Assembly: GCA_002431805.1 (NCBI GenBank) | Contig: DJEE01000074.1 | Coordinates: 1-10,296 of the forward strand | Source: Eggerthellaceae bacterium UBA5906 | Lineage (GTDB): Bacteria > Actinomycetota > Coriobacteriia > Coriobacteriales > Eggerthellaceae | Length of the DNA stretch: 10,296 nt | Reading direction: 5' to 3' | In this document: positions 1-5,415 of the stretch, one piece after another | Numbering within the stretch: the first letter of the stretch is position 1 | Layout of the letters: each line of letters opens with the position of its first letter | Program-made: the position numbers and the translations under genes | Notes under the pieces: generated by a model | What the model was told of the DNA's origin: nothing | Databases searched by the model: none | Seen by the model: only the letters and a program-made list of their open reading frames with translations

Positions 1-1
1 G

Positions 2-10
2 TGCTACAAT
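2..10 (+). promoter_or_regulatory. Extended -10 promoter element for bioY
   Basis: TGCTACAAT fits the extended -10 pattern TGn-TAnAAT, with one mismatch from TATAAT. Transcription would start near base 17 and leave a leader of about 180 bases before bioY. Any -35 hexamer lies outside the window, so only half of the promoter can be judged. The same TGn extension occurs in the fabH and coaX promoters of this window. Confidence 0.45.
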
Positions 11-196
11 GCCCGCGCAACCTATAGGAAAAGGTGGAATGCGAAATTGGCGCCGCGTGGTTGTCGCAGCATGGTGCTCGGCAGCTGCGGCGTTTGTGCT
101 TTGCTTGGGAAGTGCGGGCAGGGCACGCGCATTCACCGGCTGCGGCCGCAGCGCCGCAGTAAGCGGCCGGCGTTTTGCCGGAAAAGGAGAGGAACT
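11..196 (+). other. GC-rich structured leader of bioY with possible small leader ORF
   Basis: This stretch lies between the promoter and the bioY start. It contains a 14-base perfect palindrome (139-152, GCTGCGGCCGCAGC), an 8-base long-range complementarity (85-92 with 152-159) that would compete with it, and a short hairpin at 167-181 (CCGGC, loop GTTTT, GCCGG) ending just before the ribosome binding site. An ATG at 39 with a purine-rich AGGAAAAGGTGG in front opens a reading frame to 296. Residues 4-31 of that frame look like a hydrophobic signal segment, and its last third overlaps bioY in another frame. I do not recognise a known riboswitch, and in such GC-rich DNA some pairing is expected by chance. 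Confidence 0.3.
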
Positions 197-790
197 GTGG
201 AGCAGGTTAAGAAGAAGACGGCTGCAGGGTCGCGCACGCGTTCCATTGCGTTTGTGGCGCTTACCGTGGCAATCACGGCAGTTTCGGCGTGGGTGACGGT
301 GCCGCTGGGCCCTGTGCCGTTCACGCTGCAGATTTTCGCCGTGGCCTTTATGGTGCTGGTGCTGCAGCCGAAGGAAGCCATTGCGGCCATTACGTGCTAC
401 CTGGTGTTGGGCGCTGTAGGCGTGCCCGTGTTCAGCGGCATGCGCGGCGGCATTGGCGTGCTGGCCGGCCCGACCGGCGGCTTTTTGTGGGGCTACCTGC
501 TGGGTGTTGGCCTGGCCGTGGCGGTGCGCTTCGGCCTGAAAGCGCTGTTGGCGCGCGACGGGCAGGCAAAGGGTGCTCGCGCGTTTGCTGTCGATTTCAT
601 CACCGGCCTGGTGTTCTTGGCCGTGGCCTATGTGTGCGGCTGGGCGCAGCTTATGGCCGTGTCGGCCATGACGCCCGCAGCTGCATTCGCGGCTGGGGTT
701 GCGCCGTTTATTGTGATTGACCTGGCAAAATTGGTGGCGGCGGTAATCTGCGCTCGCGCCGTGAACGCCGCAGTTGGTCACCGCGCATAG
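197..790 (+). CDS. bioY: BioY, biotin-binding S component of ECF transporter
   Basis: BioY is the integral-membrane substrate-binding subunit that captures biotin; with the ECF energizing module (EcfT plus two ATPases, not in this window) it imports the vitamin. The GTG start at 197 gives 197 residues, normal for the family, and is preceded by AAAAGGAGAGG five bases upstream. The frame stays open to an ATG at 47, but that would add a basic, Cys-rich tail not typical of BioY. Family motifs are visible: LGPVPFTLQ (37-45), GAVGVPVFSG (72-81), GPTGGFLWGY (91-100) and a last helix with GVAPFIVIDLAKL (167-179), whose Asp and Lys are typical of the family. About six hydrophobic helices span the protein. 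No bioB/D/F genes or ECF module lie nearby, which fits a group II (shared-module) BioY. The gene stands alone and converges on fabH. Confidence 0.93.
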   Translation: MEQVKKKTAAGSRTRSIAFVALTVAITAVSAWVTVPLGPVPFTLQIFAVAFMVLVLQPKEAIAAITCYLVLGAVGVPVFSGMRGGIGVLAGPTGGFLWGYLLGVGLAVAVRFGLKALLARDGQAKGARAFAVDFITGLVFLAVAYVCGWAQLMAVSAMTPAAAFAAGVAPFIVIDLAKLVAAVICARAVNAAVGHRA

Positions 791-821
791 CTGTTTTACG
801 CAAAGCTAAAACGTCTCCTGA

Positions 822-864
822 CAAAACGGGGGTGCAGCTCAACTTGAGCCGCACCCTCGTTTTG
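822..864. terminator. Bidirectional hairpin terminator, bioY/fabH (first)
   Basis: A 14-pair stem (822-835 with 851-864, one G-T pair) encloses a loop that forms a second small stem (837-841 with 845-849). The outer pairs are A-T, so both strands read a short T run (CGTTTTG on plus, GTTTTGT on minus). It begins 32 bases after the bioY stop and serves convergent genes. Confidence 0.8.
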
Positions 865-869
865 CGTCC

Positions 870-905
870 CATGAGTTAAAACATGCCGGGCTGTTTTAAC
901 TCATG
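870..905. terminator. Bidirectional hairpin terminator, bioY/fabH (second)
   Basis: A perfect 14-pair stem (870-883 with 892-905) closes an 8-base loop. The stem is AT-rich inside, with AAAA on one arm and TTTT on the other, so it can act in both directions. It starts five bases after the first hairpin and ends 15 bases from the fabH stop, so it is most likely the main fabH terminator. Confidence 0.75.
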
Positions 906-919
906 AACTTTCGCGCTCG

Positions 920-2029
920 CTACGCCTGGAACAGCACGGCGCCGCTGGTGAAGCCACCGCCGAAACCTACCAGCACCACGTTGTCTCCGGGCTTGATGTT
1001 GTCCTGCTCATAGGCGTCGCACAACGTCATGGGGATGCACGCCGATGACGAGTTGCCGCGATGTGCAATGGAAATCTGGAAGCGCTCAAGCGGCAGATTC
1101 ATACGTTTAGCTGCGTATTTGATGATGCGCAGGTTCGCCTGGTGCGGCACAATCAGCTTCACGTCGTCGATGGTCAGCCCCGCGCGGCGCAGTACTTCTT
1201 CCACGGCGTCAGGCATGGCGTGCGTGGCGAACTTGAACACCTTCTGTCCCTGCATATGCAGCACCTGGTGCGGCGATGCGGCATTGCGTTCCGGCTGTCC
1301 GAATTCCTTGTCGATGGCCTCAACGCTGGGGTCGGCCATCTCAAGCGCCTCAAGCGACACGCCCGCTTCCGTGAACGCAATGGGCGTGTCGAAGCGGTTC
1401 ATCAGGGTGAGTGCATTGTCGGTGTCGTCGTCGTTGTGGATGTACCACGACAGGATACCTGGCTTTTCGGCGTTCCATTCCACCACGGCTGCACCGGCAC
1501 CGTCGCCGAACAGCACACACGTGTTGCGATCTTGCCAGTTGGTGATGCGCGAAAGGCGTTCGCTGCCAATAACCAGTGCGCGGCGAATGGGGTTGCGCCC
1601 GGCAGCGCCCGGCGTGCCCGGTGCTGCGGCGGCCATCATGGATTCGGCCACGGTCAAGCCGTAAATGAAACCTGTGCACGCGGCGTTGATGTCCATGGCT
1701 GCGGCGTTTACCAGGCCCAAGCGGCGACGAATGGTCGCAGCGCCCGTGGGCAGCCATGCATCGGGCGTGACGGTGGAGTAGATGATCAGGTCGATGTCCT
1801 CGGGGGCAACACGATGCGCCGCCCAGCCGCCGTTTTCCCAACCAAGCGCTTGACGCGCTGCCTGTTCGGCCAGGTCAGCGTTCGTTTCCTTCACACATAC
1901 GCGGCGCGTGCGAATGCCCGTGCGCGTGGAAATCCACTCGTCGGACGTGTCAACCAGCTTCGACATGTCGTCGTTGGAAATTTCAAGGTTCGGCAGCTTT
2001 TTGCCGCAGCCGATGATGGTGCAACCCAT
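920..2029 (-). CDS. fabH: Beta-ketoacyl-ACP synthase III (FabH)
   Basis: FabH condenses an acyl-CoA primer with malonyl-ACP, the first step of type II fatty-acid synthesis, in the cytosol. The ATG at 2029 gives 369 residues starting MGCTIIGCGK, with AAAGGAGC just upstream; an in-frame ATG at 2059 would add ten residues without a better binding site. The thiolase-fold triad is complete: Cys118 in AACTGFIYGL, His296 in VPHQANLRI and Asn326 in HRGNSSSA. Trp32 in DEWISTRTGIR matches the CoA-binding region, and the C terminus has the usual GFGGGFTSGAVL. It is about 50 residues longer than typical FabH (near 317-335); the extra length lies in small insertions, including an Ala/Gly/Pro-rich one at about 133-147. 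Some FabH-like proteins serve other pathways, but the motifs fit genuine FabH well. It is monocistronic here, away from other fab genes. Confidence 0.92.
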   Translation of the reverse strand: MGCTIIGCGKKLPNLEISNDDMSKLVDTSDEWISTRTGIRTRRVCVKETNADLAEQAARQALGWENGGWAAHRVAPEDIDLIIYSTVTPDAWLPTGAATIRRRLGLVNAAAMDINAACTGFIYGLTVAESMMAAAAPGTPGAAGRNPIRRALVIGSERLSRITNWQDRNTCVLFGDGAGAAVVEWNAEKPGILSWYIHNDDDTDNALTLMNRFDTPIAFTEAGVSLEALEMADPSVEAIDKEFGQPERNAASPHQVLHMQGQKVFKFATHAMPDAVEEVLRRAGLTIDDVKLIVPHQANLRIIKYAAKRMNLPLERFQISIAHRGNSSSACIPMTLCDAYEQDNIKPGDNVVLVGFGGGFTSGAVLFQA

Positions 2030-2087
2030 GATGCTCCTTTGGGAAACTGAGGTTTTCACCCCAGGTGGTACGTATTGAACGCAGTCG

Positions 2088-2096
2088 AGTATAACA
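2088..2096 (-). promoter_or_regulatory. Extended -10 promoter for fabH
   Basis: On the minus strand the sequence reads TGTTATACT, an extended -10 with five of six hexamer matches. A weak -35 (TTGAGG, 2109-2114) stands 15 bases upstream, shorter than ideal. Transcription would start near 2081, leaving a leader of about 50 bases before the fabH ATG. Confidence 0.5.
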
Positions 2097-2391
2097 CCGC
2101 CCCCGTATCCTCAAGGCAATCCCCACGACCAGGGCAAACCACGCACCGGAATTGGTACGCAGATGAAGAAAAGGTGAAATTAAGCTCGAAGAGGCGCAAG
2201 TGAAATCTCTCATCTGGATTCGTGTGATTTCGGCTATGGAAGTGCGTTGATGACCGTTAATTTGCAATCAGCGCAAGCAGATTGGCGACATCGTAGCGTT
2301 GTCGGTGTTTTGCTGGCGAGATGGCGCGCATTTCTCACCTTGAAATCTTGCTTTCATCTGGGGATCATGACTTTTGACGTATGGTTTCAAA
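2097..2391. other. Intergenic stretch between divergent fabH and BspA-like gene
   Basis: No convincing gene is present. The DNA is richer in A and T than the flanking housekeeping genes. An imperfect repeat occurs twice: TGAAATCT followed two or six bases later by CATCTGG (2201-2217 and 2341-2361), about 140 bases apart. A TTGACG hexamer at 2374-2379 lacks a matching -10 at normal spacing. I see no RNA gene or mobile-element end. Confidence 0.5.
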
Positions 2392-2420
2392 TTGCGTGAA
2401 AAAGCATAGCGTGACATAAT
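2392..2420 (+). promoter_or_regulatory. Promoter of the BspA-like gene
   Basis: A -35 element TTGCGT (2392-2397) and a -10 element CATAAT (2415-2420) are 17 bases apart, the optimal spacing. Transcription would begin near 2427, about 30 bases before the start codon. Unlike the other promoters of the window, this one lacks the TGn extension and lies in AT-richer DNA. Confidence 0.5.
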
Positions 2421-2440
2421 TGCATCACTTAGTGACATGC
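2411..2440 (+). repeat. Direct and inverted repeats at the BspA-like gene start site
   Basis: GTGACAT occurs at 2411-2417 and again at 2432-2438, 21 bases (two helical turns) apart. Between them TCACT-T-AGTGA (2425-2435) forms a perfect inverted repeat, and its arms extend imperfectly to GCAT/ATGC. The array overlaps the -10 element and the predicted start site, where a repressor would bind. It could equally be a small 5' UTR hairpin. Function is inferred. Confidence 0.35.
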
Positions 2441-2455
2441 TGAAAGGAGTGCGCT

Positions 2456-4858
2456 ATGAAACGTGCGGGGGGGGGGTCTTACTGCGGACGCGTAATTAGC
2501 ATTGCGCTTTCGGCGTGTATGGTCTCCAGCTTTGTCCCGGTTGGGGCATTCGCGGAAGTTCGCGATATTGCGGGCGACCAGGTGCCGGATCTTCAATCCG
2601 AGCCTATTTCTAATATGGCTCAAACTGATAGCTCGGATGCTGCTGTTGCTTCTGATGCTTCCGGCGCCGTTAGCGATAGCCTTGTTGCGGATCAATTTAC
2701 ATATCAAATAAACAATGATGGAGCCTGTTCTATTGTGGGGTATCAGGGGGATGCAACAGCCCTTGATATTCCTTCGACGCTTAACGGAATAACGGTTTCT
2801 TCGGTTGCTGCAGGTGCTTTTAAGAATAAAGGGTTGGAAGCAGTTACTGTTCCTGAGAATGTGACCTCGATTGGCGAGGGGGCGTTTGACGGCTGCAATC
2901 TTTTGCAAGTCTTTTTGCCATCGTGGGATGCTTACGATGTTTTTGCTGCAAGCGAATCCGGTTATCCTTGCGGTGAGGACACGCTGTACTTTGTCAGCCC
3001 AAAGGGTGACAGCAGGTCGTTTGGCCCTGGTGATGACACCGGTTTTGGTATTGCCGCGAAGAAGCAGATTGACGTTAAGAGTGCCTGGTGCGAAATTACT
3101 TTGCCTTCGGGGGAAACCGTTCGTGCTGAAATGATCAAGAATGACCGCGGTCAATGGCGTCTTATAGTTGATGCAAGCTGGGTAGGAAATGGCAACTGCG
3201 AAGTTAACGGGTTTGTTTATAGCGACGCATCTGGCAATGAAACCACGATTCTGACCACAGGATTTTTTGGCGCGTATGATTTCACTTGGTCGGACAACGG
3301 CGACGGCACCTGCACGGTGACCGGGGCGCTCGGCCGCTCGGCGGAGCTGGCCGTGCCCGCCGAGCTCGGCGGCCTCAAGGTGTCCGCGATCGGCGAGGGC
3401 GCCTTCAACGGGGCGTCCTGGATCGAGTCGCTGTCCCTGCCCGAGGGGCTGCGATCGATCGGCAAATCGGCCTTCAAGGACTGCGCCTCCTTGAAATCGG
3501 CCGACCTGCCCGAGGGGCTGTCCTGCCTTGGGCTGTGGGCCTTCGAGGGCTGCGCCTCCTTGGAGTCGGCGCGCGTTCCTGGGTCTGTCGGCTCGATCGA
3601 CGCGGCGTTCAACGGCTGCACGTCCCTGGGGTCCGTCGAGCTGGGCGAGGGCCTCGAGTCCCTGCAGGGCATGGACTTCTACGGCTGCGCGTCGCTGGAG
3701 TCGGTGAAGCTGCCCTCCACCTTGAGGTCGATCGGCATGTACTCCTTCTCGGGATGCTCGTCGCTCGCCTCGGTCGAGCTGCCCGCCTCGGTCGACGTGG
3801 GCACGGGGGCCTTCCAGGGGCTCGCCGAGGGCAGCGTGCTGAGGGTGCCAACCTGGGAGCTGTTCTACAAGCTGGACCGCAACTCGACCTACCTCGACCC
3901 CGACAGGACGGCGGTTGCATATTCCGGGCCGACTACCGTTTACGGCACTTCGCTTACGCTTGAGGGCGAAATCGGTGTGAACCTATACGTGGCTTTGCCT
4001 GATAGCATTCTCAATCTTAATGGCGCGTATGCCATGGTTGGCATGCCTGGACAAGCCGAAAAGATTTCTCTTGCTGATGCTAAAAAGGCAACCGCAATGC
4101 CCGACCTTGAAGGCGTGCCAATGTATGTGTTCACTACGAATGTATATGCCAAGAACATGGCCGATCAGTTGAAGTTTGCAGTTTATGACGGAGACGGCAA
4201 TCAACTTCCTCTTGTCAACCGTAAAGGTGCTGCAATTAGTGATAATGCGTTCGTTTATTCCGTGAAGTCGTATTACGAAGCTGCGCAAAAAGCGGAGGGG
4301 TCAACGGGAAGCTCTGCGCTTACCAACCTTGCCAAGATGATGGTGAACTACGGAGCAGCTGCGCAGATTTTCTTTGGGTATCAAACAGATGCGCTTTCCG
4401 GAAATCACGCTTCCAAAGAAGCAACGGCCGTGACCTCGTCTGATCTTGAGCCTTATAGGGGCTCGATAAGTGGCTCTGTGACAGGGCTTGATGTGGCGGG
4501 ATACACACTGACGCTGGAAGAAACAACAACACTGTCATATTACTTCTCACCACAGCTAGGTCATACGATTGACGAGTATGTCATAAAAGTAGATGGCGTT
4601 GAGACAACGCCAGTGTGGAGCGGTCAGCGTTGGAAGGCGACCGTATCTAATATCCCAGCTCAGAATCTAGATGATTTCCACACAGTAACTGCGACTAGCA
4701 AGAAAACTGGGCAGATGGCGACCGTTCATGCTTGTGCTTTGAGCTATGCAAGCAGCGTACTTAGAAGCAAGCCGAACAGCAATTTGGAAGCGTTATGCCA
4801 AGCACTCTACCTGTATAACCAGGCGGCAAATGCCTTCTTTGATTCCTCGAAAAGCTAA
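2456..4858 (+). CDS. Secreted BspA-like leucine-rich-repeat surface protein, phase-variable candidate
   Basis: This 800-residue protein belongs to the BspA (LRR_5) family, whose members are secreted or surface proteins often implicated in adhesion. GAAAGGAG lies six bases before the ATG. A signal peptide is clear: Lys2/Arg3 and Arg12, hydrophobic core 13-27, likely cleavage after AFA (residue 33). Two modules begin with the same cap, FTYQINNDGACSIVG (81) and FTWSDNGDGTCTVTG (276), followed by repeats of the form 'IG..AF.GC.SL.SV.LP'. The first module is short; the second has about six repeats of roughly 23 residues. Residues about 171-275 form a separate beta-rich linker domain. The C-terminal region (about 491-800) is an extended domain, rich in Tyr and Ala, with no LPXTG, lipobox or obvious wall-binding motif. 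Two oddities stand out: ten G in a row within codons 4-7, and a strong GC shift between about residues 277 and 487. Ligand and role are unknown. Confidence 0.88.
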   Translation: MKRAGGGSYCGRVISIALSACMVSSFVPVGAFAEVRDIAGDQVPDLQSEPISNMAQTDSSDAAVASDASGAVSDSLVADQFTYQINNDGACSIVGYQGDATALDIPSTLNGITVSSVAAGAFKNKGLEAVTVPENVTSIGEGAFDGCNLLQVFLPSWDAYDVFAASESGYPCGEDTLYFVSPKGDSRSFGPGDDTGFGIAAKKQIDVKSAWCEITLPSGETVRAEMIKNDRGQWRLIVDASWVGNGNCEVNGFVYSDASGNETTILTTGFFGAYDFTWSDNGDGTCTVTGALGRSAELAVPAELGGLKVSAIGEGAFNGASWIESLSLPEGLRSIGKSAFKDCASLKSADLPEGLSCLGLWAFEGCASLESARVPGSVGSIDAAFNGCTSLGSVELGEGLESLQGMDFYGCASLESVKLPSTLRSIGMYSFSGCSSLASVELPASVDVGTGAFQGLAEGSVLRVPTWELFYKLDRNSTYLDPDRTAVAYSGPTTVYGTSLTLEGEIGVNLYVALPDSILNLNGAYAMVGMPGQAEKISLADAKKATAMPDLEGVPMYVFTTNVYAKNMADQLKFAVYDGDGNQLPLVNRKGAAISDNAFVYSVKSYYEAAQKAEGSTGSSALTNLAKMMVNYGAAAQIFFGYQTDALSGNHASKEATAVTSSDLEPYRGSISGSVTGLDVAGYTLTLEETTTLSYYFSPQLGHTIDEYVIKVDGVETTPVWSGQRWKATVSNIPAQNLDDFHTVTATSKKTGQMATVHACALSYASSVLRSKPNSNLEALCQALYLYNQAANAFFDSSKS
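2467..2476 (+). repeat. G10 homopolymer tract in the signal-peptide coding region
   Basis: Ten consecutive G start at the last base of codon 4 and encode Gly5-Gly7. At this length the frame is open. One G fewer reaches TAA after 12 codons; one more reaches TAG after 14. A change of three would only add or remove one Gly in the n-region of the signal peptide. Long G tracts are known hot spots for slipped-strand mispairing. Confidence 0.85.
3281..3915 (+). repeat. GC-rich leucine-rich-repeat cassette inside the surface-protein gene
   Basis: This segment encodes the second LRR module. Near-identical DNA recurs with a 69-base (23-codon) period: CTGCCCGAGGGGCTG at 3437-3451 and 3506-3520, and CTGCGCCTCCTTG at 3481-3493 and again 69 bases later. 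Counted 60-base samples are 82% GC (3301-3360) and 68% (3541-3600), against 43% (2701-2760) and 53% (4021-4080) in the flanks. The edges near 3290 and 3915 are abrupt. Such repeats can recombine or slip; the cassette origin is an inference. Confidence 0.7.
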
Positions 4859-4933
4859 GGCTCACTCCAGTCTTCGGATTTGGTGACGCATAAATTGTAT
4901 TGGCTTATGTTGCTGAAAGGGGGTTGTGTAGAT

Positions 4934-5086
4934 ATGGAAACGAAAGCGTATGAGACGCCGGTGGCGGAGGTTTTCGCTCTCGAAGCGCAAGACGTCGTGA
5001 GGACGAGCGGTGAAGGCGGTGGTGGCTCCGGTAGCGGCGGTTCGGGCAGCGGCGGTAACGAGCTGCCAATTATTCCCGTTGGATAG
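4934..5086 (+). CDS. Small Gly/Ser-rich peptide of unknown function
   Basis: The ATG at 4934 gives a 50-residue peptide. AAAGGGGG ends 10 bases upstream, a little far but usable; in-frame ATGs at 4880 and 4907 would only add residues without a clear binding site. The first half is acidic and conserved-looking (KAYETPVAEVFALEAQDVV, 4-22). It is followed by RTSGE, a run of Gly/Ser repeats (about 27-41) and a hydrophobic end, NELPIIPVG. There is no signal peptide and no Cys. A polar leader followed by a low-complexity tail resembles some ribosomally made, modified peptide precursors, but no modifying enzyme or exporter gene is in the window. It starts 75 bases after the surface-protein gene with no terminator between, so the two may be co-transcribed. 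I do not know its function. Confidence 0.65.
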   Translation: METKAYETPVAEVFALEAQDVVRTSGEGGGGSGSGGSGSGGNELPIIPVG

Positions 5087-5174
5087 TGTGCTCCATTCCT
5101 TTTGCTAAGTTTGCGTTGTTGCTTCTTCGAATCTAAGAAGATGGCGGCATTCCTTCTTATGATGGGATCTGGAA

Positions 5175-5212
5175 AAGAGGTCGGGTCCAATTGCATTTGG
5201 ACCCGACCTCTT
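5175..5212. terminator. Strong hairpin terminator after the peptide gene
   Basis: A perfect 16-pair stem (5175-5190 with 5197-5212) closes a 6-base loop (TTGCAT). The T-rich side is stronger on the minus strand (CTCTTTTCC) than on the plus strand (CTCTTCGTCT). It lies 88 bases after the peptide stop, closes the surface-protein block and could also stop transcripts arriving from the sensor-kinase side. Confidence 0.75.
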
Positions 5213-5352
5213 CGTCTGTCCAGTCTCCAAGGTTATGCGGGACATTTTTGTGTTCGCGTGTGATACGTATTTGTGGTTGCGGTGGGCAGGATTGGGTGTG
5301 CGTTGCTCTTTCGCGTTCGCTAATGCATCCAGGACACCCTGTGCACGGAAGG

Positions 5353-5395
5353 GGGGTGGGCTTGCTTACGCCTTGCGGCAACCAGCCCGAACCCC
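5353..5395 (-). terminator. Possible hairpin after the sensor kinase gene
   Basis: On the minus strand, eight bases after the kinase stop, GGGGT-(TC)-GGGCT pairs with AGCCC-ACCCC to give ten pairs with a two-base bulge. No T tract follows, so intrinsic termination is doubtful; the perfect hairpin at 5175-5212 further on is the better terminator. Confidence 0.3.
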
Positions 5396-5415
5396 AAGCG
5401 CCTTACGCCTTGCGG
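5365..5415. repeat. 14-base direct repeat at the 3' end of the kinase gene
   Basis: CTTACGCCTTGCGG occurs at 5365-5378 and 5402-5415. The second copy contains the kinase stop and last codons; the first lies just outside the gene. The neighbouring bases GGGTGGGCTT also recur beside both copies in a different arrangement. It may be a remnant of a small duplication. Confidence 0.5.

Noticed and set aside
47..196. A longer BioY starting at ATG 47
   Set aside because: The added 50 residues are basic and Cys-rich, unlike BioY N termini, and the GTG at 197 has a much better ribosome binding site.
1061..2050. A 329-codon open frame on the plus strand opposite fabH
   Set aside because: Same reason: it mirrors fabH, has low-complexity His/Arg/Val composition and matches no family.
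4880..4933. Earlier start codons for the small peptide
   Set aside because: ATG 4880 and ATG 4907 lack clear ribosome binding sites, and the purine run AAAGGGGG lies after both.
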